A stretch of DNA of 32,271 nucleotides from a virus. How positions within the stretch are numbered: the first letter of the stretch is position 1; every line of letters begins with the position of its first letter. Below, piece after piece: positions 1 to 7,388 of the stretch. The position numbers and the translations under genes were made by a program. Below the pieces are notes generated by a model. That model had not been told where the DNA came from. It saw only the letters and a program-made list of their open reading frames with translations, and did not search any database. The stretch covers positions 1 through 32,271 of IMG/VR virus record IMGVR_UViG_3300049460_000384; one strand, 5' to 3'.

Positions 1-1041
1 TTAATCCGCAGTCACATCAATCATAGCCAGCGGATTTTTCGTCGTTGCGTCTTCTAAATGATCGGGCGAAAAGTGAGCGTAAATCATCGTCATTTTGATG
101 TCTGTGTGGCCAAGAATTTGTCTCAGCACCAGAATATTTCCGCTGTTCATCATGAAGTGGCTAGCAAACGTATGGCGCAAAACATGCGTTTTCTGACCAT
201 GAGGCAGTTCAATATTAGCCATCTTAAGGACGGTATTGAATCGCTTGGTCACATCTTTAAAAAGCGCTCCCTGCTTTTTGTTGATCTCGCCAAACAGCTC
301 TTTGGTGATTGGTACGGATCGATTCTTACCGCTTTTCGTATAAGCGAAATTGATTTTGTATGGGATGACCTGAGAACCTCTTAGGTTCAAGGCCTCACCC
401 CATCTGCAGCCAGTGCTCAGGCAAATCTTCACGATAGTCGTCAAATCGGCATTGTCATATGCCTCACAAGCCTTGAGCAGCGCGTTCACCTCGGCAATGT
501 TCAGGAATGATAGCTCTTTTTCTTTAATCCTGAATGGCGGAACGTTCTCGATAGGATTGGGGTATTTAATATGGCCAAGTTTTTTTAACGTGTTGTAAAC
601 GGAAGTGAGGTAAGTGCATTCGATATTTATTGTAGAAAGCGCGGCCGGTAATCTAAACCGGTTACGTTTTTTGCTAAAGACTTCACCGCTAATTCTCTTT
701 CTTCGATATTCTGATATGTCGAAAGGGGTAAGGTCAGCAGCGATGGGATCACCTAGAGCTTCACAAGTTCTGTTTAAATTTTGAAAGCGTAATTTCTTGT
801 TTTTGCCGTCAGCAAGAGTGACGCCATGCAGTTCCCACCACAGTTGGATCAGTTCACTCAAGAGGCGGGTATCATCTTTCTCACCAAGCCAGGGCTTAGC
901 GTCAGTCTCAGACATTGTGTGCTTTTCGAACGCAACAGCCTCGCCTTTCGTTGAGAACTGCTTTCTAACCCTGCGTCCAGAACGTCCGGCAGGGTAGCAT
1001 TCACACAGCCACTTACCGCTATCAAGCTTTCTAACAGACAC
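1..1041 (-). CDS. int: Tyrosine recombinase integrase, P2/186 Int type
   Basis: Site-specific recombinase that would integrate and excise the prophage at att. The 346-aa product has an N-terminal arm-binding segment and a C-terminal catalytic domain with all expected residues: R213 in STGCRWGEAL, a Lys near 236-239 (TKSGK), H286-x-x-R289 in HVLRH, GH at 311-312 and the nucleophile Y321 (MIYAHF). It starts with GTG (complement of 1039-1041), eight bases after the cI stop, so it is most likely co-transcribed with cI from pL as in phage 186. Its stop codon is the first base triplet of the window, so the attachment site expected next to int lies outside. Family and role are secure; the exact att specificity cannot be read from the sequence. 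Confidence 0.97.
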   Translation of the reverse strand: MSVRKLDSGKWLCECYPAGRSGRRVRKQFSTKGEAVAFEKHTMSETDAKPWLGEKDDTRLLSELIQLWWELHGVTLADGKNKKLRFQNLNRTCEALGDPIAADLTPFDISEYRRKRISGEVFSKKRNRFRLPAALSTINIECTYLTSVYNTLKKLGHIKYPNPIENVPPFRIKEKELSFLNIAEVNALLKACEAYDNADLTTIVKICLSTGCRWGEALNLRGSQVIPYKINFAYTKSGKNRSVPITKELFGEINKKQGALFKDVTKRFNTVLKMANIELPHGQKTHVLRHTFASHFMMNSGNILVLRQILGHTDIKMTMIYAHFSPDHLEDATTKNPLAMIDVTAD

Positions 1042-1049
1042 TTGATAAC

Positions 1050-1646
1050 CTAAGAATAAAGGGTAGTCATGATAACCTTACCAATCGGTTTGATATCATC
1101 GATGTTGCACTCAAAGGAAATTTCATCGTCACTAACTCTTAATTTTTTATTAGGCAAGCGTGAGAGTTTTCTCAGGCTGTTTGTACCTTCGATTTCAACC
1201 AGCCAAAGGCCATCAGTAATATCGTTGAATTTACTCTCTAAAATGTATCTTGCCTGATGTTCGATAAGTTGAACCGGTTCTTTGATATCACTTCTTAAGA
1301 ATGACGTATCGAACAATGAAAATTTTGCATCTTCAATAAGCCCATTTACTATTTTGATATTATTGACACTAATTAGATCTGATTCTTGTGGGGTGAACAT
1401 CGGTCCTTTACCAGTCATTAACCAGGACAAGGAGGCTTTAGTTTCAGCGGCGCACACGATAATCCAGTCGTATGGAAATGTATCCCTCATCCAACGGTTT
1501 CCCATGCCTCCCTTTGAAACCCCCATGTGATCGGCTAGCTGTTGTCTTTTACCGAACCCATAAGCCTCGCAAATCCTCTCAATTGCCTCTTTACCACCTT
1601 CTGTTGGCGTCAGCTGTATCCCATCTGCGAACGTTTTTATTGACAT
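1050..1646 (-). CDS. cI: CI repressor, phage 186 type
   Basis: Lysogeny repressor, 198 aa. An N-terminal helix-turn-helix occupies roughly residues 30-60 (RQQLADHMGVSKGGMGNRW). The C-terminal part (DGLWLVEIEG... KKLRVSD... FECNIDDIKPIGKV) resembles the oligomerisation domain of 186 CI as I remember it. No LexA-type Ser/Lys autoprotease signature is apparent, which fits a 186-style repressor relieved by an antirepressor rather than by RecA-stimulated cleavage. The gene is transcribed leftward from pL, and its ATG (complement of 1644-1646) overlaps the -35 element of pR. The upstream minus-strand sequence holds an AGGAT ribosome site. It would repress pR and probably other phage promoters. Confidence 0.93.
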   Translation of the reverse strand: MSIKTFADGIQLTPTEGGKEAIERICEAYGFGKRQQLADHMGVSKGGMGNRWMRDTFPYDWIIVCAAETKASLSWLMTGKGPMFTPQESDLISVNNIKIVNGLIEDAKFSLFDTSFLRSDIKEPVQLIEHQARYILESKFNDITDGLWLVEIEGTNSLRKLSRLPNKKLRVSDDEISFECNIDDIKPIGKVIMTTLYS

Positions 1647-1668
1647 TTGATTACTGTGATCCTATTGT
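1640..1668 (+). promoter_or_regulatory. Early lytic promoter pR
   Basis: A perfect -35 TTGACA at 1640-1645, a 17-base spacer and a -10 TATTGT at 1663-1668 point rightward to apl and cII, with a predicted start near 1675. The -35 overlaps the start codon of cI. This is the position of pR in the 186 immunity region. Confidence 0.75.
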
Positions 1669-1672
1669 CTTT

Positions 1673-1701
1673 CGTATCCCAGGTGCGAACTGGGTGATAC
1701 G
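1673..1701. promoter_or_regulatory. Palindromic operator between cI and apl
   Basis: The sequence holds a two-part dyad: CGTATC (1673-1678) and CCAG (1679-1682) on the left, CTGG (1690-1693) and GATACG (1696-1701) on the right. A 7-base centre separates the inner arms and a 2-base bulge lies in the right arm. It sits just downstream of the predicted pR start and inside the pR/pL overlap, where a CI or Apl operator is expected. Which protein binds it is not shown. Confidence 0.6.
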
Positions 1702-1731
1702 CGATGTTAACTACATGCGACCTAACAGGAG

Positions 1732-1760
1732 AATATGCCCGATGGCGACCTTGATTTCAA
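1732..1760 (-). promoter_or_regulatory. Lysogenic promoter pL (cI-int)
   Basis: On the minus strand TTGAAA (complement of 1755-1760), a 17-base spacer and CATATT (complement of 1732-1737) form a promoter pointing to cI, with a start near 1725. It faces pR, so transcripts from the two would overlap by about 50 bases. This is the face-to-face arrangement known from phage 186. Its -35 lies inside the apl coding region. Confidence 0.65.
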
Positions 1761-1996
1761 TTTATATCCCAAAAGCGAAACTTACCACCAAAGAGTTCGC
1801 AGAACTGCACGGTATGAAGCCTCGTACCGTACGCTCTTGGTGTGAGAAGGGGATCCTTTCTCAGGACAAGAAGTCCCATAAGAACAGCAGAAACACTATC
1901 CATTACCTCAAATACATTGAGCGCCAAACCCGTCAGGCACTGGGACATAATCGTTTCCAGATCATCGTGGGCCGTGAACCATCCTGTACCCAATAG
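1742..1996 (+). CDS. apl: Apl/Cox-like excisionase and regulator
   Basis: First gene of the rightward early transcript, 84 aa. A MerR/excisionase-like helix-turn-helix spans roughly residues 13-35 (LTTKEFAELHGMKPRTVRSW). In P2 and 186 the protein at this position (Cox/Apl) represses the lysogenic promoter and acts as recombination directionality factor with Int. The start was chosen at ATG 1742 because AGGAGA at 1727-1732 is ideally spaced; the reading frame stays open further upstream but would run through the pR operator region. Sequence similarity to 186 Apl itself is not obvious to me, so the name rests on position, size and HTH. Confidence 0.8.
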   Translation: MATLISIYIPKAKLTTKEFAELHGMKPRTVRSWCEKGILSQDKKSHKNSRNTIHYLKYIERQTRQALGHNRFQIIVGREPSCTQ

Positions 1997-2008
1997 GGAA
2001 CTTTTGAA

Positions 2009-2035
2009 ATGTTTGATTTTCAAGTTTCCAAACAC
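2009..2035 (-). promoter_or_regulatory. CII-binding site for establishment promoter pE
   Basis: ATGTTTG (2009-2015) and CAAACAC (2029-2035) contain a perfect inverted repeat TGTTTG-N13-CAAACA, with the 7-bp half-sites 20 bp apart centre to centre. That is the geometry described for 186 CII at pE. The site overlaps the cII start codon. A leftward start about 38 bp away, near 1984, would put establishment transcription through apl towards cI and int. Confidence 0.7.
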
Positions 2036-2518
2036 CCGCATTTTGACGATGCCTGCCGGGCGTTCGCGCAGCGTCATAACCTGGCAGATGTAGCGGTTGA
2101 AGCCACCATGAACGTGCAGATGTTGCGTAACAAACTCAACCCCGATCAAAAGCACCAACTGACCTGTGCGGATCTTATGCGGCTGACAGATGTTACTGAG
2201 GATGCAAGCCTGCTTGATGCGCTATTGGCTCAGATGCACTGTCTGCCATCTGTCCCGGTTAATGAAATGACGGCAGACAAGCTAGATATCTACGCACTGA
2301 AAGCCACGGCGGAGGTTGGCCAGTTAGCAGCATATGCAGTGTCAGGTGGTCGAATGACGGCTGGCGGTAGAAGTGCCCTTGTGACCAGCATTAATGCCGG
2401 CGTTCGTTATCTGTCATTGGCAGCTCTTGCAGTGCAAGCGCGTATTCACAGTAACCCCACGTTGTCATCCACCGTAGACGCGGTAAGTGGTATCACTGCT
2501 TCTATCGGTCTGAGTTGA
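2009..2518 (+). CDS. cII: CII transcription activator, 186 type
   Basis: 169-aa phage regulatory protein CII (the length I recall for 186 CII), beginning MFDFQVSKHPHFDDACRAF and ending in a helical, alanine-rich tail (residues about 95-169). In 186 it is a short-lived activator of the establishment promoter pE, which fires leftward and gives the burst of CI needed to choose lysogeny. An HTH-like segment lies around residues 20-45 (LADVAVEATMNVQMLRNKL). It follows apl after a 12-base gap, and the mRNA carries AGGGAA at 1995-2000 as ribosome site. Its own recognition dyad is embedded at its start codon. Confidence 0.93.
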   Translation: MFDFQVSKHPHFDDACRAFAQRHNLADVAVEATMNVQMLRNKLNPDQKHQLTCADLMRLTDVTEDASLLDALLAQMHCLPSVPVNEMTADKLDIYALKATAEVGQLAAYAVSGGRMTAGGRSALVTSINAGVRYLSLAALAVQARIHSNPTLSSTVDAVSGITASIGLS

Positions 2519-2525
2519 GGGAACT

Positions 2526-2717
2526 ATGGCTTTTTCTGTAGCACCTCTTTTGAAGCGTCAGAATCCCTCTCCATCTTTTGGTAATGGCTGGATCATGGGT
2601 GAGAAGGGTAGGCGCTGGCATCCGTCAATTTCACAGGCGGAATTACTGGCAGGTTTAACTACCACAGGGAGTAAGAGCAAATGGCTATCAATGCTGAACA
2701 AGCTATTGTCCCAATGA
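2526..2717 (+). CDS. fil: Fil-like phage filamentation protein (DUF2724 type)
   Basis: Small basic protein of 63 aa starting seven bases after the cII stop, with GAGG just before its ATG. The segment LLKRQNPSPSFGNGWIMGEKGRRWHPS matches the family I know as phage filamentation protein Fil (DUF2724) of 186 and relatives. Expression of 186 Fil makes host cells filament, so a division or replication block during early lytic growth is the likely role. The 3' end overlaps the next gene by 37 bases. The family name rests on recall and gene order. Confidence 0.75.
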   Translation: MAFSVAPLLKRQNPSPSFGNGWIMGEKGRRWHPSISQAELLAGLTTTGSKSKWLSMLNKLLSQ

Positions 2718-3022
2718 CGGCCGGGGAACGCGTCAAAGGCCTGAGCCACATTGCAAATCTTCGTACAAAAGTTTTCGGTGAAAGCTGCGGTGACGAGCTT
2801 AAGCGGTTCATGTTTGATATGCGCGATAAGCGCGATGTGTATTTTGAAAAGAATAAGCGTGCGCTGGCCGCAATATTCTTTCTGGCAAACCTTAAGTCAG
2901 AGCGTCATGAATGTGACTTTGATGAGCTGACGAGTGATGAAAAGTACGCGCTGATAGGTGCAATGAACCATTTTCGTGCAGTCGTGAGTTTATTTCCTAA
3001 GAAGCTTTCACTACCTAATTAA
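2681..3022 (+). CDS. Early protein of unknown function (DUF5347-like)
   Basis: 113-aa protein with no known enzymatic motif. The pattern MTAGERVKGLSHIANLRTKVFG, then RDKRDVYFEKNKRALAAIFFLA, is typical of the DUF5347 family found in enterobacterial P2-like prophages, as far as I can recall. It appears cytoplasmic and mostly helical. The ATG at 2681 lies inside fil and is preceded by GGGAGT, so it is probably translationally coupled to fil. It occupies the place where 186 carries small host-inhibition genes such as dhr; this does not prove that function. Confidence 0.75.
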   Translation: MAINAEQAIVPMTAGERVKGLSHIANLRTKVFGESCGDELKRFMFDMRDKRDVYFEKNKRALAAIFFLANLKSERHECDFDELTSDEKYALIGAMNHFRAVVSLFPKKLSLPN

Positions 3023-3089
3023 ATAACCAACCGAAATTAAAGGCGTAAACCCGCCGGGCATTCTTTTGCCTTAAATCTGGAGAGAGTTA

Positions 3090-3317
3090 ATGAGAAACAT
3101 TGAAACGAAAGTAATGAAGACCACCCCAGAAGCGATCGAGTCATTGCTGAATGCTGCACGTATGGATGAGCGCCGCAATCGTGCCGCTGTCTTTTCATCC
3201 CGCCTTAATTTCCTTGCGGAAAAAATTGCCAGTGGTGCGGCGAATTCTATTGAAGCCGCTGAACTGATTCGCGAAGAAGCTGAAGAGATTCAGAAACAGA
3301 CGCAGGAGCTGCACTAA
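3090..3317 (+). CDS. Small early protein, DUF2732-like
   Basis: 75-aa, strongly helical, charged protein (MDERRNRAAVFSSRLNFLAEKIASGAANS... EAEEIQKQTQELH). Length and pattern fit DUF2732, a family of unknown function common in the early operon of P2-like prophages. It has GGAGAGAG at 3079-3086 as ribosome site after a 67-base gap. Its stop codon overlaps the next start codon (TAATG at 3315-3319), a sign of coupled translation. Confidence 0.75.
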   Translation: MRNIETKVMKTTPEAIESLLNAARMDERRNRAAVFSSRLNFLAEKIASGAANSIEAAELIREEAEEIQKQTQELH

Positions 3318-3544
3318 TGGCTGATTCAATGGATTTAGCGCAGCAGCGCGAGGCTGAGAATCTGGCCCGCAGCCTGGCAAATGTGATCAATCGCCCTGTG
3401 CAGATTAGCGCGTTCTTCTGTGAAGAATGCGAAGCACCGATCCCCGAAGAACGCCGCAAGGCTCTTACTGGCGTGACGTTGTGTGTGACCTGTAAACAAC
3501 TCGAGGAGCTACACGCTTCTCATTTCAGAGGAGCGTCAGTATGA
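3317..3544 (+). CDS. TraR/DksA-type zinc finger protein
   Basis: 75-aa protein with one four-cysteine zinc finger: C35-x2-C38 (FFCEEC) and C56-x2-C59 (LCVTC), separated by PIPEERRKALTGV, the hallmark of the TraR/DksA family. An N-terminal helix precedes the finger. Short phage members may bind RNA polymerase in the secondary channel like TraR, but many have no assigned function. The gene is fused into the operon by overlaps on both sides (TAATG with the previous gene, ATGA with dam). Confidence 0.85.
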   Translation: MADSMDLAQQREAENLARSLANVINRPVQISAFFCEECEAPIPEERRKALTGVTLCVTCKQLEELHASHFRGASV

Positions 3545-4395
3545 ATACCGTTTTGAAGTGGGCAGGCAGTAAGTCACGCATCATGGCTGAGATTACTAAA
3601 CACTTGCCGGCGGGTGAGCGCCTCGTTGAGCCTTTCGCGGGTTCATGTGCTGTGATGATGAACACTGATTATCCGGCGTATCTGGTGGCGGACGTTAATC
3701 CAGACCTGATTAACCTCTATCGTCAGATTAAAGATAACTCTCGGCAGTTCATTATTTTGGCATTCCGGGCATTTGCGGAAAATCGCACGCAGGAAAGTTA
3801 TTACTCAATCCGCGAAGCATTTAATCATCATCTTGGGTTGCCATTGCTGGAACGCGCGGCCTATTTCCTTTATCTGAACCGCAATGGCTATCGCGGCATG
3901 TGTCGCTATAACCAGAAGGGCAATTTCAATATCCCCTTTGGTAATTACACAGAGCCGTATTTTCCGCTGGAAGAAATCAAAGCCTTTGCAGAAAAAGCAA
4001 AACGGGCAACGTTCATTTGTGCTGATTTTACTGAAACGCTGAACATGCTTAAAACCGGCGATGTGGTTTATTGCGATCCTCCATACGATGACACCTTTGC
4101 GGATTATCACAGTGGAGGCTTTGGAAAAGATAAACAGTATGAGCTGGCCTCCGTTCTCAGTGATGTCGCTAACCGGCACCCTGTCATCGCATCGAACAGC
4201 AATACCTGTTTAGTTAAAAGCTTATACCGCCAGTTTGACCTTCATGAGATCACAGCCCCTCGCAGCATTGGAGTTGCTGCTGGTAAAGGTAAAAGCGCTG
4301 AAGAGATTATTGCTGTTAGCCGTTCTGTTGGGGCGCAGGTTAAATACGCAAATCCTTCCATTTACCCAGGCCAATTCGCTGGAGTTGCATCATGA
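3541..4395 (+). CDS. dam: DNA adenine methylase, Dam/D12 class
   Basis: 284-aa adenine-N6 methyltransferase. The SAM-binding motif near the N-terminus (LKWAGSKSRI, residues about 5-14) and the catalytic DPPY at residues 179-182 (VVYCDPPYDDTFADY) place it in the D12/Dam class, whose usual target is GATC. VEPFAGSCAVMMNT (about residues 30-43) is a further class motif. Several phages carry such enzymes to escape restriction or to tune methylation-sensitive promoters and replication; which applies here cannot be seen. It overlaps the zinc-finger gene by four bases and the following forward reading frame by four bases (ATGA at 4392-4395). Confidence 0.95.
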   Translation: MNTVLKWAGSKSRIMAEITKHLPAGERLVEPFAGSCAVMMNTDYPAYLVADVNPDLINLYRQIKDNSRQFIILAFRAFAENRTQESYYSIREAFNHHLGLPLLERAAYFLYLNRNGYRGMCRYNQKGNFNIPFGNYTEPYFPLEEIKAFAEKAKRATFICADFTETLNMLKTGDVVYCDPPYDDTFADYHSGGFGKDKQYELASVLSDVANRHPVIASNSNTCLVKSLYRQFDLHEITAPRSIGVAAGKGKSAEEIIAVSRSVGAQVKYANPSIYPGQFAGVAS

Positions 4396-4967
4396 TCAGA
4401 CTTTTCGGTGGCTATATATCGGGTACTGTCCATCGCGGCAACCAGGCGTATCTTTGCTTTCAACCCGCGCAAGCCATGTCGGATTTATTTTCCCTGAAAC
4501 AAGCGTTGCCAGAAACTCGCCAAAATGTCCCGGTACCTGGAAAAGGTCTGTTGGCATTGGCAGAAATCGCGAATCGCCCAAAACAAACATCTCCACAGTT
4601 CGACGAGTCGCCTGGAGAGAAATGTGAATATCTGACTCTAGAGATTCCGGTGTGTCCCACTCAGGAAATCCTTGTGTATGGGTGTGCTGGAACGGTTGGA
4701 GCACGTTATTCAATGCGCGCCGGACAACTTCTTTCCATTCTTCGCGAGACGGCCACCTTGCTTCGACGCTCCATAGGACGCGACGAGCAATCTCATTTCG
4801 ACAGGATTCTGAGGGAAGCCAACGCTCAGCTTCGTAATTTCTCGTCGGCTCCAAAAACGCGTCACATGCGGCATACATGTCGGTCCCTGATAAGAGTCTT
4901 ACAGCAGCTTGAGGAGCATTTGCGCCAGGAACAAAACTCAACAGCTCATCGTAATAAGGACGTGTAA
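4392..4967 (+). CDS. Hypothetical protein between dam and A
   Basis: 191-aa protein of unknown function. It fits the operon tightly: its ATG overlaps the dam stop (ATGA), GGAG at 4381-4384 gives a correctly spaced ribosome site, and it ends three bases before the GTG of gene A. The N-terminal half looks beta-rich (LTLEIPVCPTQEILVYGC) and the C-terminal half forms basic amphipathic helices (RAGQLLSILRETATLLRR, RSLIRVLQQLEEHLRQ). Cysteine is unusually frequent (about 7) and there is no tryptophan. CTT is the commonest leucine codon, unlike its neighbours. A nearly coextensive antisense frame is also open; I favour this strand because of the operon fit and the base usage at codon positions 1 and 2. 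Confidence 0.6.
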   Translation: MIRLFGGYISGTVHRGNQAYLCFQPAQAMSDLFSLKQALPETRQNVPVPGKGLLALAEIANRPKQTSPQFDESPGEKCEYLTLEIPVCPTQEILVYGCAGTVGARYSMRAGQLLSILRETATLLRRSIGRDEQSHFDRILREANAQLRNFSSAPKTRHMRHTCRSLIRVLQQLEEHLRQEQNSTAHRNKDV

Positions 4968-4986
4968 TCGGTGACTGCCCTGACAT
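4396..4986 (-). CDS. Alternative antisense frame across the dam-A interval
   Basis: 196-aa open frame starting at ATG 4986 with GGAG seven bases upstream on the minus strand and ending with TGA directly beside the dam stop. The product is protein-like in composition, with balanced charge, six tryptophans and an amphipathic stretch (REEWKEVVRRALNNVLQPF). It would start inside gene A and be convergent with dam, an odd place for an operon gene. It competes with the forward frame over 4392-4967. Either one is a shadow or both are used; I consider this strand the less likely one. No homologue is recognised. Confidence 0.25.
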   Translation of the reverse strand: MSGQSPITRPYYDELLSFVPGANAPQAAVRLLSGTDMYAACDAFLEPTRNYEAERWLPSESCRNEIARRVLWSVEARWPSREEWKEVVRRALNNVLQPFQHTHTQGFPEWDTPESLESDIHISLQATRRTVEMFVLGDSRFLPMPTDLFQVPGHFGEFLATLVSGKINPTWLARVESKDTPGCRDGQYPIYSHRKV

Positions 4987-7283
4987 TTTATGCTCCATTT
5001 TCAGAATTGAGCAGCGACTATAAACCCGCAAATAAAAATCAACAACGATACGCCTGGCCGTGGAACGCACCACGGCAGGCTATTGGTAGTCCTTATCTCA
5101 CCTACGACCAAATCCAACGCCGCGATCAACTGATTGCGGCTGTTTCGCATGCGCGGGAATTATTGGAAGCGCAGCCCACCCTTGTCCGCATTGATGTTAA
5201 TCGCCGGCTGGCTGAGCTGGAGAAAGAGCATGGTGTTCAGCGGGCCAATGCCTACTTAACGAAAACCTTCGTTGAGCGGACATTGCCACGCCTTGAGCTG
5301 GTGAATGCGCAGTATCGTCTGGGGGAAATGAACCAGGGTACGTTTATGACGCTTACCGAGAACGCGGGCGATAACAGCCGGGCAGCAACCGCCGCCGGCA
5401 CTCTCTGGGAGTTGATGAGAAGATTCAACCGTCTTCCAGAAATGGCCCGTGCGGATGTTGATCTGCTGGCCGGTGATGTTGCCAGCTTCATTCTGGCTGA
5501 AATAGTTCAGGCACACAGCCTGGTGGGTGATGAATCAGATTACAAATACACTCACCGCATGTTCATGATGGCAGCAACCATTACCAGGGAGTTTAAGCAG
5601 ACGCCTCCACTTTGGGAGAAAGTTACGTCTCGCCTCTTTGACCCTGAAGAGGTTACCCCCGCCATCATGCGTATGCAGATGGAAAAATGGTGGAAAGGCC
5701 GGTTGCGGCGTATCGCGGCATCGTGGCGGGAACACCTCCAGATTGCCCTGGCTAACGTCAGCAAACAACACACCCCTTACGCCAGTAGCATGACAATCAT
5801 CGAATGGCGTGAACAGAAACGCCGCACCCGTGAATTTCTTAAAGGGATGGAGCTGGAAGACGAGGAAGGCAACCGCATCAGCCTGATTGAGAAATATGAT
5901 GGCAGCGTGGCTAACCCCGCGATCCGCCGTTGTGAGCTGATGAACCGAATTCGTGGCTTTGAGGATATCTGTAACGAGATGGGTTTTGTGGGGGAGTTTT
6001 ATACCATCACTGCACCATCGCGGTATCACGCCACTATCAAAACCGGCTACCGCAACCGTAAATGGAATGGCGCCAGCCCGGCAGAGACCCAGCGCTATCT
6101 TTGCAACGTCTGGCAGAAAGTCCGCGCAAAACTGCATCGTGAAGATATTCGCATCTTCGGCATTCGTGTAGCTGAGCCGCATCATGACGCTACGCCTCAC
6201 TGGCATATGCTGATGTTTATGCTTCCCGAAAACGTGGACCGCGTACGTCAAATCCTGCGTGATTACGCCTGTCAGGAAGAGAGTGATGAACTGACTACGG
6301 ATAAAGCCCGCAAGGCCCGCTTTCACGCTGAAGCCATCGATCCCGATAAAGGCAGTGCGACGGGCTATGTGGCGAAATACATTTCTAAGAATATCGACGG
6401 ATACGCTCTTGATGGTGAGCTTGACGATGAGAGTGGGAAAGAACTTAAAGAGACTGCTCCAGCCGTTTCAGCCTGGGCGGCGCGCTGGCATATACGACAG
6501 TTTCAGTTTGTAGGTGGCGCACCGGTTACGGTTTACCGCGAATTACGCCGTATGAAAGACAGCGAAACCGCTCACGGCCTCAGTGTTGAATTTGCTGCTG
6601 CTCATGATGCTGCAGATGACGGTGACTGGGCTGAATACGTTAATGCTCAGGGCGGGCCGTTTGTTCGTCATGACGATCTGGCTGTACGCACCTGGTATCA
6701 GGCATCTCAAGACCGGAACGAATACGGCGAGGAAACTCTGCGTATCAAAGGCGTGTATGCAACATCCGTCGGGGAGGACACACCAATTTTAACTCGTCTC
6801 GTGCAATGGAAGATTGTCGCGAAGCGGGCCGTTGAATTGGCGGTTGACCTTAAGGGTGCGAACGCGCCCTCTCGGAGTTCTGTCAATAACTGTACGGGGA
6901 GATTGGGATCTGAGGATCTGACGAAACCGGAAAGTATGCCTGATTTGGACTTTGGAAGTATGAGCAGAAAGGAACGGCGCAAGCAGTTGACCAGAATACG
7001 TTCCGAACAGCCTCAAAAGTCAGCCAAAGTATTCAAGCGATCGGATAAGAAAGAGTCCGCATGCATTCGTGTTATTGAACAGGTGCGTGATCTCAGTGGC
7101 GAAGTTATCAGTCGCGGACTTGCATCACGTTTGGTTGATGGAACTGAAACGCGTATTGGCGGGATGTGGTTCAGCAGTACTGCACAAGGTGAGCTGTTAC
7201 GGCCCCGCAAGAGAACCAGGGCAAAAGAGTTACTTACCAGATTTCATCTACTTGCGGAGAAGCAGAGAGGTAAACCAATGTAA
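4971..7283 (+). CDS. A: Replication initiator gpA, HUH endonuclease
   Basis: 770-aa rolling-circle replication protein that would nick the phage origin, become covalently linked to the 5' end and recruit host Rep helicase. The HUH metal site is clear at residues 402-413 (EPHHDATPHWHM). The twin nucleophiles are Y466 and Y470 (YVAKYISKNIDGY), spaced as in P2 gpA. P2 gpA is about 761 aa, so length agrees. The start is GTG 4971, preceded by AAGGA at 4956-4960 in the end of the previous frame. An N-terminal helical region of about 270 residues precedes the catalytic core. In P2-like phages the nick site lies inside or just after A; I could not pinpoint it. Confidence 0.97.
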   Translation: MTALTFYAPFSELSSDYKPANKNQQRYAWPWNAPRQAIGSPYLTYDQIQRRDQLIAAVSHARELLEAQPTLVRIDVNRRLAELEKEHGVQRANAYLTKTFVERTLPRLELVNAQYRLGEMNQGTFMTLTENAGDNSRAATAAGTLWELMRRFNRLPEMARADVDLLAGDVASFILAEIVQAHSLVGDESDYKYTHRMFMMAATITREFKQTPPLWEKVTSRLFDPEEVTPAIMRMQMEKWWKGRLRRIAASWREHLQIALANVSKQHTPYASSMTIIEWREQKRRTREFLKGMELEDEEGNRISLIEKYDGSVANPAIRRCELMNRIRGFEDICNEMGFVGEFYTITAPSRYHATIKTGYRNRKWNGASPAETQRYLCNVWQKVRAKLHREDIRIFGIRVAEPHHDATPHWHMLMFMLPENVDRVRQILRDYACQEESDELTTDKARKARFHAEAIDPDKGSATGYVAKYISKNIDGYALDGELDDESGKELKETAPAVSAWAARWHIRQFQFVGGAPVTVYRELRRMKDSETAHGLSVEFAAAHDAADDGDWAEYVNAQGGPFVRHDDLAVRTWYQASQDRNEYGEETLRIKGVYATSVGEDTPILTRLVQWKIVAKRAVELAVDLKGANAPSRSSVNNCTGRLGSEDLTKPESMPDLDFGSMSRKERRKQLTRIRSEQPQKSAKVFKRSDKKESACIRVIEQVRDLSGEVISRGLASRLVDGTETRIGGMWFSSTAQGELLRPRKRTRAKELLTRFHLLAEKQRGKPM

Positions 7284-7347
7284 TCAAAAAAGGCTAAGGT
7301 TAATCCTGGTAAAGGGTAAAAATCGTTTCACATTTGATGAGACTTTA

Positions 7348-7369
7348 TATACTGTACATGCATACAGTG
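7348..7369. promoter_or_regulatory. LexA box (SOS operator) overlapping a -10 element
   Basis: TACTGTACATGCATACAGTG at 7350-7369 contains CTGT-N8-ACAG with the exact LexA spacing and a near-perfect palindrome. A -10-like TATACT (7348-7353) overlaps its left arm, so bound LexA would block initiation. The box lies 20 bases upstream of the first of two small genes and 66 bases after gene A. In phage 186 the LexA-controlled p95 promoter of the tum operon occupies the same place. Confidence 0.88.
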
Positions 7370-7388
7370 TTTGCTTTGGGGAGGGAGA

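Noticed and set aside
5535-6326. A 263-aa minus-strand frame opposite gene A
   Set aside because: It shadows the HUH catalytic region of A in the phase where antisense stops are rare; no ribosome site or gene context supports it.
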